64,000 nt of DNA from Dyadobacter psychrophilus (GTDB taxonomy: Bacteria > Bacteroidota > Bacteroidia > Cytophagales > Spirosomataceae). The translations under genes were made by a program, and so were the position numbers. The stretch lies in the NCBI RefSeq assembly GCF_900167945.1, contig NZ_FUZA01000004.1:310001-374000 (forward strand), read 5' to 3'. Below the pieces are notes generated by a model. The model was not told the DNA's origin and did not search any database. It saw nothing but the letters and a program-made list of their open reading frames with translations. This document shows positions 53,765-61,709 of this stretch, piece after piece (position 1 is the first letter of the stretch; the number at the start of each line of letters is the position of its first letter).

Positions 53765-54449
53765 AATCGGCCGCCGAAAAATGATAAATACCAACGCTAA
53801 ACATTATGGCAGAAAGGATTTCGAAAATATATGGAATTATCCTCGTCACACCCAAGTCCAAAGAACCACTCCAAGTTGCAGTATAATGTAACGCTGGTGC
53901 AATAAATATAAAACTAGAATAATATAGCAGTAGCCCGGAACATACCCAAAAAAATGGGAAATTTAATAAGTTAGGAATTCTAAGAGACTTAATCAGTTCA
54001 TAGAAGTAAAGTAAAATCCAGGAGTTTATCAGTACACCTTCGATAGTTTTAGAATAAAGGACTGCCCTATGATTATACAGATCCCTGATATTGGAGTTGG
54101 CATTGAAGATTTCCCAAATACAAAAGCTAGAAAATACTAACATTGAGTATACTACAATCTTTCTGGAATATGTTCCACTCAATTTATAGTAGAACATGCC
54201 ACTGATCAAACAATAGTATAGCGGTATGCTCAAATTGTAATAGATAATGTTATTTTTCTGTAAAGCAGCTGAGTGGACCATGAAAATATCTATTGCAAAT
54301 TTCAACAATAAATAAAATACAAGTAGTTTAAAAGAAGGGTCCAAATATGCTTTCCTGACAAAAATCAAAGTTAGAGGTAGCAAAGTTATAATTACAGCAA
54401 AACAAGGGACTGGTTTCTTTGCGAAGTAGATTGTAAGTGTTTCAAACAT
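53751..54449 (-). CDS. Seven-helix membrane protein, likely sensor partner of the kinase
   Basis: A 232-residue protein with about seven hydrophobic helices (around residues 14-32, 40-58, 68-90, 96-114, 138-156, 167-188 and 206-226) and only short loops. The start is the ATG at 54449; a TTG four codons earlier is less likely. No known domain is recognised. Its 3' end overlaps the histidine kinase start by 14 bases, indicating translational coupling, and a 47-base gap separates it from the CPNEC protein gene. The layout suggests a membrane sensor feeding the sensor-less kinase (inference). Codon and base use is more AT-rich than in the flanking genes. Confidence 0.82.
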   Translation of the reverse strand: MFETLTIYFAKKPVPCFAVIITLLPLTLIFVRKAYLDPSFKLLVFYLLLKFAIDIFMVHSAALQKNNIIYYNLSIPLYYCLISGMFYYKLSGTYSRKIVVYSMLVFSSFCIWEIFNANSNIRDLYNHRAVLYSKTIEGVLINSWILLYFYELIKSLRIPNLLNFPFFWVCSGLLLYYSSFIFIAPALHYTATWSGSLDLGVTRIIPYIFEILSAIMFSVGIYHFSAADYAKQ

Positions 54450-54496
54450 TTTCAATAACAATTCAATGATCTAACACTTATCTTATCAACGCGAAA

Positions 54497-54910
54497 CTAA
54501 CATTCATTTGGGCAAAGCGGTCCACCTTTCATGGCTTCTTTTTTAGCAGGCATATCCTTCATGCCTCCCAGGCGGGCAGTTGTGGTGAGGTCGTTTCCGT
54601 AGGCGTCCACCGGGATGAGAACGAGCCGGGATGTTGGCCTTTTCGTTCCTCTGCCGATAGCGGATTTCTGATCTGCTACAGTTTGCTCTTCCTCAGTAAT
54701 GCCGTAGTAAACGCGGAACCCTACGCATGTTTCGCCGTGGATGCTCATTAATTCATTGAATGTATGTATCCCAAAAAACTCTGCTTTCACATAATTTTCA
54801 CCACGAAGCGTGATTTCCTGCTCTCTTTTCTGGAAAGGTTCAGTAATTCTTAATGCTTGTTCAGCCGAGATCAGCTCTCCTTCTTTACCTGTAAATCTGC
54901 GTGAATCCAT
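54497..54910 (-). CDS. Small protein with C-terminal CPNEC motif, first gene of the kinase operon
   Basis: A 137-residue protein with no signal peptide or membrane segment. It opens with an LISAEQALRITEPFQKRE-type helix. A central block, FNELMSIHGETCVGFRVYYGI, is followed by a basic stretch, GRGTKRPTSRLVLIPVDAYG with NDL after it, and the protein stops at GGPLCPNEC, with cysteines at 133 and 137 (the final residue). I do not recognise a named domain. From memory, similar small proteins ending in CPxxC-type tails occur beside membrane proteins in other Cytophagales; I could not check this. It is followed by the seven-helix protein, kinase and regulator genes. Confidence 0.8.
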   Translation of the reverse strand: MDSRRFTGKEGELISAEQALRITEPFQKREQEITLRGENYVKAEFFGIHTFNELMSIHGETCVGFRVYYGITEEEQTVADQKSAIGRGTKRPTSRLVLIPVDAYGNDLTTTARLGGMKDMPAKKEAMKGGPLCPNEC

Positions 54911-54948
54911 AAAAGGTATGTAAGATTTTTAAAATTTCTTGATATATG

Positions 54949-54979
54949 TAAATGTAACCCTCGAGCATCTCAACACCAA
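54949..54979 (-). promoter_or_regulatory. Likely promoter of the CPNEC/kinase operon
   Basis: On the minus strand TTG (54977-54979) and TACATTTA (54949-54956, one mismatch to TAnnTTTG) are separated by 20 bases, the normal Bacteroidota spacing. A start near 54942 would give a leader of about 30 bases. Confidence 0.45.
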
Positions 54980-55081
54980 GCAAGTTTTAGTGTATTGAGT
55001 TAACGGTTTTTTAGTAAAATGCTGTATGTCAGTTGGTTTTGAATGCTGTAAAAGTAAAAACACGTAATTCTACCTACTACA

Positions 55082-55273
55082 TTGGGGATTATTACCAAGG
55101 GCACTTTGCCAGTTACCTATTTTACAAATCAGGGGTTATAGCGCTAAAATGAAAGTGCCTTGAGTACGACATTTGTAAAGCGTTATGGGAGAAATTTTTG
55201 AGCGATTTCTCGCAAAAGATTAAGGGTTAGGTTAACTTAGAAAGCCGTGAGGGATATCCTTCACGGCTTTTTT
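55082..55273 (+). ncRNA. Candidate structured non-coding RNA
   Basis: The gap 54911-55314 has no gene, yet it ends in a strong plus-strand terminator with no plus-strand gene before it. Just upstream the sequence is rich in complementary arms. CAAGG-GCACTTT (55096-55107) pairs with AAAGTGCCTTG (55152-55162) with one bulge, and TTTACAAAT (55121-55129) pairs with ATTTGTAAA (55171-55179). The two pairings interleave as in an H-type pseudoknot. A third hairpin, GAGAAAT/ATTTCTC (55189-55211), follows. It does not show tmRNA, RNase P or SRP RNA signatures. The 5' end is unknown; 55082 is a guess. Confidence 0.4.
55241..55273 (+). terminator. Orphan plus-strand terminator
   Basis: The stem AAAGCCGTGA(GG)/(CC)TTCACGGCTTT is followed by TTTTTTGA. 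No plus-strand gene lies upstream in the 330-base gap, so it probably ends a non-coding transcript. Confidence 0.8.
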
Positions 55274-55314
55274 GATATCTTGGAATTCCGAATCATTATC
55301 ACTCATTATATAAG

Positions 55315-55590
55315 ATGAAACCCACTATTAACATTGAATACTGTCCAAAATGCGGCTGGCTGCTGCGATCTGCCTGGATGGCGCAGGAACTACTCATCAC
55401 ATTCACTGATGATTTATATGCCGTTCAGCTCATCCCTTCGGAAGTTGCCGGACGATATATTATCAGTATGGGCGATCAGATTATATGGGATAGGAAGCGG
55501 GAAGGCCACTTTCCGGAACCGAAGGAAATCAAAAAAATAGTCCGGGACCAGATCGATCCGGAGCGCAGTCTCGGCCATTCTGATAGATAA
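55315..55590 (+). CDS. SelT/SelW/SelH-like (Rdx) CxxC protein
   Basis: A 91-residue thioredoxin-like protein of the Rdx family. The redox motif is CPKC (Cys10, Cys13) in NIEYCPKCGWLLRSAWMAQE, where selenoproteins carry Sec at the second position. The rest (GRYIISMGDQIIWDRKREGHFPE and a terminal helix KEIKKIVRDQI) matches the short SelW-like fold. It is likely a small redox protein of unknown partner, a single gene with its own space on both sides. Confidence 0.85.
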   Translation: MKPTINIEYCPKCGWLLRSAWMAQELLITFTDDLYAVQLIPSEVAGRYIISMGDQIIWDRKREGHFPEPKEIKKIVRDQIDPERSLGHSDR

Positions 55591-55845
55591 ATTGTCGACA
55601 TCTGAGCATAGTAGGACATTATGTCGCCCTGTGTGGAGTGGTTACTGCAATTTTGGCATTTGGCTTTTTCCGGTTTAAGTGGGATAATTTGGTGCTTTTT
55701 GAGAAAAGTAATGCTTTAAATGATGTGAGGCGGTATTGTGCAAATATCCTGAGACAATATATTTTCGATTTTTAACCAAAAAATAATCTTTGGCACGTAG
55801 TTTTTCGTTAATAGATAAAACTTGTGAATCTTAAACGCGATAGCT

Positions 55846-56268
55846 ATGGAAAGCAAACTAAAAATACCCCAGGAGATGTTGATGAATATTGATTTTATCA
55901 ACACAATCAATGGTGGAATGAGTGAGCCCGCTATAAAGCTTGATAGAGGATCGGACGGTTTTGAAGTTGTTGTGAAGGTTCCAGGCATCGAGGTTGAAGA
56001 TCTTCAATTGGAAGTAGTAAAAGGAAAAAGAAATTCTAATAATCTCAAACTATTTCACTTGTTGCCCATATTTTCTCAGGAGAATTTGTCCGATGAAGAG
56101 CAGTGGAGAACAGTACGTTTCATCAATACATTCGTTATTCCCGACGGGGTTGACGTGGAAAATATTACAGCAAAATATGACGATACTTTGCGCCATCTTG
56201 TCCTTTTTCTTCCATATGGAGATGAACAAGGCGATTACCACAGAAAAGTAAATATAGAGCGCTGGTAA
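55846..56268 (+). CDS. Divergent Hsp20/alpha-crystallin-like protein
   Basis: A 140-residue protein with an alpha-crystallin-type beta-sandwich (about residues 28-135): GFEVVVKVPGIEVEDLQLEV at the start and FVIPDGVDVENITAKYDDTL with LVLFLP at the end, matching the strand order of small heat-shock proteins. The terminal I-x-I motif and Ala-x-x-x-Gly-Val-Leu box are altered (TLRHLVLFLPYG), and there is an insert of about 25 residues in the middle (HLLPIFSQENLSDEEQW). The altered motifs suggest a specialised or diverged member. It is followed by a strong terminator. Confidence 0.7.
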   Translation: MESKLKIPQEMLMNIDFINTINGGMSEPAIKLDRGSDGFEVVVKVPGIEVEDLQLEVVKGKRNSNNLKLFHLLPIFSQENLSDEEQWRTVRFINTFVIPDGVDVENITAKYDDTLRHLVLFLPYGDEQGDYHRKVNIERW

Positions 56269-56293
56269 CAGTCAATTTGTATTAAATAAAGTC

Positions 56294-56323
56294 ACCCGGT
56301 AGTTACAACTATCGGGTTTTTTT
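56294..56323 (+). terminator. Terminator of the Hsp20-like gene
   Basis: The stem ACCCGGTAG/CTATCGGGT (one G-T pair) with a 6-base loop is followed by seven Ts. Confidence 0.88.
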
Positions 56324-56537
56324 ATGTGTCGTGTATTAAATTGCGCAGCGAAAAGCCCCGTTATTATACGTTGAAGCTTATTAATGAAGCACATGGAACT
56401 TGTTTTATTTAAAATTGTACCCTTCCAATAGATTATATTAACATAGAGTAAACATTTAGGGTTTTAGTAAAAAAAGGAGTTCCATATCTGTATCTTAGCA
56501 ACCATATTTTATATATTACTCCTCCAATCTCAACGTT

Positions 56538-56873
56538 ATGAAAAAATCAAATATCTTCGCTTATATTGAGCTTACGAAACTTGTAGAAGAACTTAGGGTT
56601 TCCAACGCGTCCGGCCAACTTAAACAAAAGTTAAAATCACAGTCCGCATATTTCAACATCATAGAGCCGCGTTACTTTTCGGACAACCTCATCAATGAAT
56701 GGGAAGGAATCCTCAGCCTTATCAAGCAAAAAGGCGTGAAAGTGAACGAGGAAGGGAAGGTTGTTTCGAACGCTGTCAGCAATACGATCGACCAGTTATC
56801 GGATAGAGAATGCGAGGTGCTGGTACATAAGGTTTACTCTTTGTATGACCAGGTGAAGCAGGAATTTCAATAA
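56538..56873 (+). CDS. Small protein of unknown function
   Basis: A 111-residue, mainly helical, charged cytoplasmic protein with no motif I recognise. It begins MKKSNIFAYIELTKLVEEL and ends in a helix DRECEVLVHKVYSLYDQVKQEF. It stands alone. The 214 bases before it (56324-56537) are AT-rich with no other gene, and its leader holds an AGGAGT/ACTCCT inverted repeat (56475-56480 and 56518-56523). The coding assignment rests on a good ATG, codon use like its neighbours, and a following shared terminator. Confidence 0.7.
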   Translation: MKKSNIFAYIELTKLVEELRVSNASGQLKQKLKSQSAYFNIIEPRYFSDNLINEWEGILSLIKQKGVKVNEEGKVVSNAVSNTIDQLSDRECEVLVHKVYSLYDQVKQEFQ

Positions 56874-56885
56874 TATTAAATTAAA

Positions 56886-56921
56886 CGAAAATGGCTCCTG
56901 GTTTCCCAAGAGCCATTTTCG
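56886..56921. terminator. Terminator between the unknown gene and metG
   Basis: A perfect 12-bp stem, CGAAAATGGCTC/GAGCCATTTTCG with a 12-base loop, lies between converging genes. T-runs are weak on both strands but the stem is stable. Confidence 0.7.
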
Positions 56922-56936
56922 TATTTGCTCATAATA

Positions 56937-59006
56937 TTAATTTACGGTTCCGCCGTTCCAGACTTCTTTGCCGGGCTGTACAAAAGCCAGGCTTCCATCC
57001 CGGTCCTCAGCCATCAGGATCATTCCGTGGCTTTCCAGCCCCATCATTTTCCGCGGAGCCAAATTTGCCAGATATAATACTTTCTTGCCAATCACTTCCT
57101 CTGCTGAAAAATGTTCCGAGATCCCGCTCAGCACAGTCCGCTGCTCCAAGCCAATGTCTACCAGCAGTTTAAGTAGCTTTTTGCTTTTGGGAACATTCTC
57201 TGCCGCAACAATTGTCGCAACGCGAATATCCATTTTTCCAAAATCATCATATTGAATCTCCGGTTTGATGGCCGCGACCGTTTTTCCTTCCAGCTCATTC
57301 ATTCGTTTTGCGTCGTGCAGTTTTTGAATCTGTTTTTCAATCACGTGGTCTTCAATCTTTTCGAAAAGCAGTTTCGCTTCCAAAATCGGTTGTCCGGCAG
57401 AAAGAAGATCCTGATTACCAGCGTATTCCCAGGTCTTATTAATCATTCCAAGTTGCCCCTGGATTTTCGCAGCTGTGAACGGAAGCACGGGTTCAGACAC
57501 AATGGACAATGTCGCTGAAATCTGCAGGGCAATGTTTAAGATGGTGTTAACCCTCTCTGGGTCAGTCTTAATGGCATGCCAGGGCTGCGTTTCTGCAAGA
57601 TATTTGTTTCCTGATCTTGCCAAATCCATGATCAATGTAAGCGCCTCCCGAAAGCGGTAAGTTTCCAGTGACTCCGCAATGCGTGCCGGAAATTCGGCCA
57701 GATCTTTCAGTGCGATCTCGTCTATTTCCTGTAATGTTCCTCTTGCAGGCACTTTGCTTTCGCAGAATTTTTGGGTTAAAACAATGGCGCGGTTGATAAA
57801 ATTTCCATAAATCCCGACCAATTCACTGTTATTTCTGGTCTGGAAATCCTTCCAGGTGAACTCGCTGTCTTTTGTTTCAGGCGCATTCGCAGTGAGTACA
57901 TAACGGAGCACGTCCTGCTTGTCGGGAAGCTCTTCAAGATATTCATGAAGCCACACGGCCCAGTTTCTGGAAGTGGAAATTTTATCGCCTTCCAGGTTCA
58001 TAAACTCATTCGCAGGGACATTGTCGGGCAAAATATAATTGCCTTCCGCCATCAGCATCGCCGGGAAAATGATACAATGGAAAACAATGTTGTCTTTACC
58101 TATAAAATGCACCAGCTTCGTTTCTTCATCGGGAGCAGTTGGCTGCCACCACTTTTTCCATCCTTCGTCCGTTCCGTTCTTTTGGATCAGCCAATCTTTT
58201 GTCGCAGAAATGTAGCCGATAGGCGCTTCAAACCACACATATAAAACTTTTCCATCTGTATCGGGAAGCGGCACGCTTATTCCCCAGTCAAGGTCGCGGG
58301 TCATGGCGCGAGGCTTTAAGCCATCTTTCAACCATGACTGACATTGCCCGAAAACATTCGTTTTCCACTCGTTATGGCTGTTAATGTAATTTTCAATGTC
58401 AGGCTGCATGGTATCCAGAGGCAGATACCAGTTTTTGGTGGCCTTCAAAATGGGTTTTGCGCCGGAAAGCATCGACCGCGGATCTTTCAGTTCCAATGGG
58501 CTTAATGTGGACCCGCAACGCTCACACTGATCGCCGTAAGCATTTGGATTGGCACAAACCGGGCAGGTTCCTACAATGTATCGGTCAGCCAGAAATTGCT
58601 CTGCCGTTTCATCAAAATATTGTTCAGTTGTCTCTTCAACAAACACATTCTTATCGTACAGGTCCTTGAAAATCTCCTGAGACGTTTCATGGTGAACTGC
58701 CTTACTGGTTCTGGAATATATATCAAAGGAAATACCCAATTCTTTAAAGGCGGTGTCGATTTGAGCATAATATTTGTCAACGACCTGCTGCGGTGTCAAC
58801 CCTTCTTTCTTGGCACGAATGGTGATCGGAACGCCATGCTCATCGGTTCCGCTGATGAACGCAACTTCTTTCCCTCTGGAGCGCAGGTAACGAACGTATA
58901 TATCTGCCGGTATGTAGCATCCAGCCAAATGACCAATATGGATAGGGCCATTGGCATAGATCAGCGCGGCGGTAACAGTATATCGTTTTGGATCGGGAAT
59001 GGGCAT
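56937..59006 (-). CDS. metG: Methionyl-tRNA synthetase
   Basis: A 689-residue class I synthetase charging tRNA-Met. It has the HIGH motif in [10 protein letters not shown] (23-26), zinc knuckle cysteines in [18 protein letters not shown], and a KMSKS-type loop as [12 protein letters not shown]. An alpha-helical anticodon-binding domain follows, and the C-terminus (about 580-689) is the EMAP/Trbp111 tRNA-binding domain ([20 protein letters not shown]). Full length. No operon partner. Confidence 0.97.
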   Translation of the reverse strand: MPIPDPKRYTVTAALIYANGPIHIGHLAGCYIPADIYVRYLRSRGKEVAFISGTDEHGVPITIRAKKEGLTPQQVVDKYYAQIDTAFKELGISFDIYSRTSKAVHHETSQEIFKDLYDKNVFVEETTEQYFDETAEQFLADRYIVGTCPVCANPNAYGDQCERCGSTLSPLELKDPRSMLSGAKPILKATKNWYLPLDTMQPDIENYINSHNEWKTNVFGQCQSWLKDGLKPRAMTRDLDWGISVPLPDTDGKVLYVWFEAPIGYISATKDWLIQKNGTDEGWKKWWQPTAPDEETKLVHFIGKDNIVFHCIIFPAMLMAEGNYILPDNVPANEFMNLEGDKISTSRNWAVWLHEYLEELPDKQDVLRYVLTANAPETKDSEFTWKDFQTRNNSELVGIYGNFINRAIVLTQKFCESKVPARGTLQEIDEIALKDLAEFPARIAESLETYRFREALTLIMDLARSGNKYLAETQPWHAIKTDPERVNTILNIALQISATLSIVSEPVLPFTAAKIQGQLGMINKTWEYAGNQDLLSAGQPILEAKLLFEKIEDHVIEKQIQKLHDAKRMNELEGKTVAAIKPEIQYDDFGKMDIRVATIVAAENVPKSKKLLKLLVDIGLEQRTVLSGISEHFSAEEVIGKKVLYLANLAPRKMMGLESHGMILMAEDRDGSLAFVQPGKEVWNGGTVN

Positions 59007-59134
59007 CTTTGAAATTCAGGTAATTTATAAAAGGTTTTAAAACGTAAAATTAGCAAAAACGCTTTCAGAACCGGGACTTTGAGAAAGTGTAAATAAAATT
59101 TTCTAAACTTGTCCCACTATCTACGCACACAACT

Positions 59135-59293
59135 ATGAGCGAAAAGCATAAAACCCGCCAACAACTGGCTGATGACCTGGGAATATCCCCGAGAACATTG
59201 TCCCGCAAGCTTCAAGGCCTTCGCATCGTTCTTCCGCCAGGATTGATTTCTCCCAAATTATATCAGCAAGTCGTCGAAAAATTTCGTGATTGA
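59135..59293 (+). CDS. 52-residue helix-turn-helix protein
   Basis: A very small gene, ATG at 59135 to TGA at 59293. The sequence TRQQLADDLGISPRTLSRKL (residues 7-26) is a clean helix-turn-helix with the A-x-x-x-G turn and the recognition helix SPRTLSRKLQ. The tail GLRIVLPPGLISPKLYQQV adds one more short helix. It looks like a minimal DNA-binding domain, perhaps a stand-alone regulator or the remnant of a larger one. It is divergent from metG, whose start lies 128 bases away. Confidence 0.65.
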   Translation: MSEKHKTRQQLADDLGISPRTLSRKLQGLRIVLPPGLISPKLYQQVVEKFRD

Positions 59294-59418
59294 CGAGCGT
59301 ATCATGGCCCGTCAAGTTTTGTCAAATTTTGTCCAATTAATGCTATTGCGGTTGCATATTAATTGTGTGAAGTTTGTGATGGTTGCGCAGCCAACACTTT
59401 TACCTTAAATCAATTAGT

Positions 59419-59712
59419 ATGAAAATCAAATTTTTTAAAAAGACTCTTGTCGCTTTGATCCTGATTTGCACGACAGCATTTGCCGTTCAAGCGAAAAAGT
59501 TTTGTGAAGGTACGGGATCGACAACGGATGGCACCTTGTCTGTTTGGGCCGTACTCAGTTGGAGTGTCGGAGGAAGCGACTGCTGTTCTCCAACTGCTGG
59601 ATCTGCATTCGTCCAGAAGACTTTTTATGTCAACGGACAGTATTTTTCTACCAGCTCTTACTATATATCGATATCCGATGCCCAATATTCAATGGGCTGT
59701 CAATATATATAA
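59419..59712 (+). CDS. Secreted four-cysteine miniprotein
   Basis: A 97-residue precursor starting at the ATG at 59419, with a signal peptide (MKIKFFKKTLVALILICTTA, cleavage likely after FAVQA at residue 25). The mature chain of about 72 residues is rich in Ser, Thr, Gly and Tyr and holds cysteines at 29, 55, 56 and 94, enough for two disulfides. I do not recognise a family. It is followed after 38 bases by a lipoprotein gene and the two share a downstream terminator, so they probably act together. Confidence 0.7.
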   Translation: MKIKFFKKTLVALILICTTAFAVQAKKFCEGTGSTTDGTLSVWAVLSWSVGGSDCCSPTAGSAFVQKTFYVNGQYFSTSSYYISISDAQYSMGCQYI

Positions 59713-59750
59713 CTTGGTAATTTATCATCTATTATTTAAAATCCTAAAAC

Positions 59751-60506
59751 ATGAAAATATACACATACAATAGGCTTATGATGCTTTCTTTTGTTCTGTT
59801 TGTCGCTTTTGGATGCGCGGACGATCAGGAACGTGATCTGAAAAAGGCGGAAAAACGCTATAATTTTAAAAAGGCGGTAACCGAAGACGATGAATTATTT
59901 CCCACGTATTTCCTTGCAAAGAACGGAGTGATAACAAAAGAGTTGATTGACGCGGAACGTGACGTAAAAGTAAGGCTCAACGAAATGGCTCCGATTTCGT
60001 TGCCGGCCAAGCATGCACGATTGACAAGCGCTCAGAAAGATGGGGTTGTCCAGACATACAAGCGTTTTTTGCAAAGCCACGATGAGGACTCACTACTGAT
60101 CAGGCATTTTCGAAACAAGTATGCCAAGGTAATTCTGCTGGATTATGATGTTATGAAGTCAGATGATTACGCGCTCATTTCCTTCTTGACAAAAGAATTG
60201 ATCGATTCGAAATGTGGTCGCTTTTCACTTATTTTTGACGGGACCAATAAGGTAAAAAGCCATGTTCCCGACAGTCAATACAATTCACTAGTCTTTGGGC
60301 TTGAAACACAAATTGCGCAAAGCTTGAACTTGCATAAGCAAGCCAAAGCGGCAATGCCTGGATTGATTCAAAAGATGAAAGATAAGCCTGAGACAGTTCA
60401 GGGAGGATTAAAAGCAGATTTTGCAGTCGAGCTAAACGAAATGGATGACCTTTCTCCCAGGATATCAACGCTTGAAAAGTATTTGCAAAATGTGAGAAGT
60501 TTATAG
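59751..60506 (+). CDS. Lipoprotein of unknown function
   Basis: A 251-residue lipoprotein (hydrophobic helix ending VAFGC, Cys22 lipidated). The mature part is charged and mostly helical, with no domain I recognise; an LLIRHFRNKYAKVILLDYDVM segment lies mid-protein. It follows the secreted miniprotein gene by 38 bases and ends before a strong terminator, suggesting a two-gene unit. Confidence 0.75.
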   Translation: MKIYTYNRLMMLSFVLFVAFGCADDQERDLKKAEKRYNFKKAVTEDDELFPTYFLAKNGVITKELIDAERDVKVRLNEMAPISLPAKHARLTSAQKDGVVQTYKRFLQSHDEDSLLIRHFRNKYAKVILLDYDVMKSDDYALISFLTKELIDSKCGRFSLIFDGTNKVKSHVPDSQYNSLVFGLETQIAQSLNLHKQAKAAMPGLIQKMKDKPETVQGGLKADFAVELNEMDDLSPRISTLEKYLQNVRSL

Positions 60507-60532
60507 ACGTTCAACAAAGTAAATGTGTTTTG

Positions 60533-60569
60533 CCCTTTCTGAATCCGCGCGATTCGGAAAGGGTTTTTT
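60533..60569 (+). terminator. Terminator of the miniprotein-lipoprotein unit
   Basis: The stem CCCTTTCTGAATC/GATTCGGAAAGGG (one G-T pair) with a 5-base loop is followed by six Ts. Confidence 0.88.
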
Positions 60570-60633
60570 GTTGTTATGCAAGATTTCACATTTTTACAAC
60601 CAACTTTGGTCTCGATATTTTGTTCTAATAAAT

Positions 60634-61632
60634 ATGAAAATCCTAATTACCGGTGCGACAGGTTTGGTTGGAAGTGCAACTGCGAAAAAGTTTCTTTCCG
60701 AAAATCATGAAGTCTTTGCACTAGCCAGGCCTGACTCTGACCGAAGCCTGCTGGCAGACGTTGAGACCAAAATACATTGGGTGGAAGGCGACATTCTGGA
60801 TATCAGCTCATTGGAAAAAGCTTTGGAAGGCATGGACATGGTCGTACATACGGCTGCGGTTGTTTCCTTTATTCCAAAAGAGCGGAAAGCCATGTATAAG
60901 GTGAATGTGGAAGGAACTGCGAATGTTGTGAATGTGTGCCTGAAATATAGCATTGATAAGCTTTGCCATGTGAGCAGCATTGCCGCAATTGGTCGGCCAG
61001 ATGCCCGGAAAGCCGTTCCTGGAAAAGATGTGGTTCTGGATGAAAGTCATCGCTGGGAGGATTCTCCCGAGAATTCGGAGTATGCCAAAACCAAACATTT
61101 GGGGGAGCTGGAAGTTTGGCGCGGGATTGCAGAAGGGCTTAACGCAGTAATTGTCAACCCAACATTGATTTTGGGCGAAGGAGATTGGGGTAAAAGCAGT
61201 ACGCAGATTTTTGGTTACATATTCAAGGAAAAACCATTTTATACAGAAGGCATCGCCAATTACGTGGACGTCAGGGACGTCGCAGATGTTATATTTCAAC
61301 TGTTGTTATCTGATATATCGGGAGAAAGATTTTTGCTGAATGCGGGGAGCATTTCTTACCAGAATTTGTTCAATACTATTGCGGATGCCATGCATAAAAA
61401 GCGGCCATCATTTAAAGTAGGTGCCGGACTGGCGGGAATTATCTGGCGGTTTGAAGCAGTAAGGACGTGGTTGCTGGGAACAAAACCTTTGATTACGAAA
61501 GAAACGGCCAAGTCTGCGGCCAGAAAGGTCACTTATGACAATGCGAAGATCAGGAAAGCATTGGGTTTTCAGTTTCAGCCCATTGAGCGAACGGTTGCCA
61601 GAGTGAGTGAAAGTTTGCTTGGCAAGATTTGA
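60634..61632 (+). CDS. NAD-dependent epimerase/dehydratase family protein
   Basis: A 332-residue extended short-chain dehydrogenase. I use the ATG at 60634 (MKILITGATGLVGS), because the residues encoded upstream run through the terminator. It has the GATGLVG dinucleotide motif (7-13), VVHTAAVVSF, HVSSIAAIG, and the catalytic pair in SEYAKTKHLGE (Tyr-x-x-x-Lys). Sequence details resemble dihydroflavonol reductase-like members, so the substrate need not be a nucleotide sugar. Confidence 0.88.
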   Translation: MKILITGATGLVGSATAKKFLSENHEVFALARPDSDRSLLADVETKIHWVEGDILDISSLEKALEGMDMVVHTAAVVSFIPKERKAMYKVNVEGTANVVNVCLKYSIDKLCHVSSIAAIGRPDARKAVPGKDVVLDESHRWEDSPENSEYAKTKHLGELEVWRGIAEGLNAVIVNPTLILGEGDWGKSSTQIFGYIFKEKPFYTEGIANYVDVRDVADVIFQLLLSDISGERFLLNAGSISYQNLFNTIADAMHKKRPSFKVGAGLAGIIWRFEAVRTWLLGTKPLITKETAKSAARKVTYDNAKIRKALGFQFQPIERTVARVSESLLGKI

Positions 61633-61709
61633 ATTACGATTATTTATTTTATAACTTTCTTTAATTAATTAGTGGTGCGTTAGCCCTCAAATCTAACCTG
61701 ACAGTTCGT

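Noticed and set aside
55082..55273. Reading the structured region as tmRNA, RNase P RNA, SRP RNA or 6S RNA
   Set aside because: I found no tRNA-like T-arm or tag frame, no RNase P core sequence, no SRP tetraloop helix, and no end-to-end pairing as in 6S RNA.
55587..55775. A 62-codon plus-strand frame with a hydrophobic stretch after the SelW-like gene, and a 33-codon ATG frame within it
   Set aside because: The long frame has no ATG and begins right behind the previous stop; the ATG frame is short and featureless. The rest of 55591-55845 shows nothing I can name, though a decayed gene is possible.
55716..55988. A 90-codon minus-strand frame overlapping the Hsp20-like gene start
   Set aside because: It overlaps the better-supported Hsp20-like gene and has no recognisable features.
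60523..60633. An upstream extension of the epimerase gene
   Set aside because: It crosses the terminator at 60533-60569, and the Rossmann motif belongs near the N-terminus.
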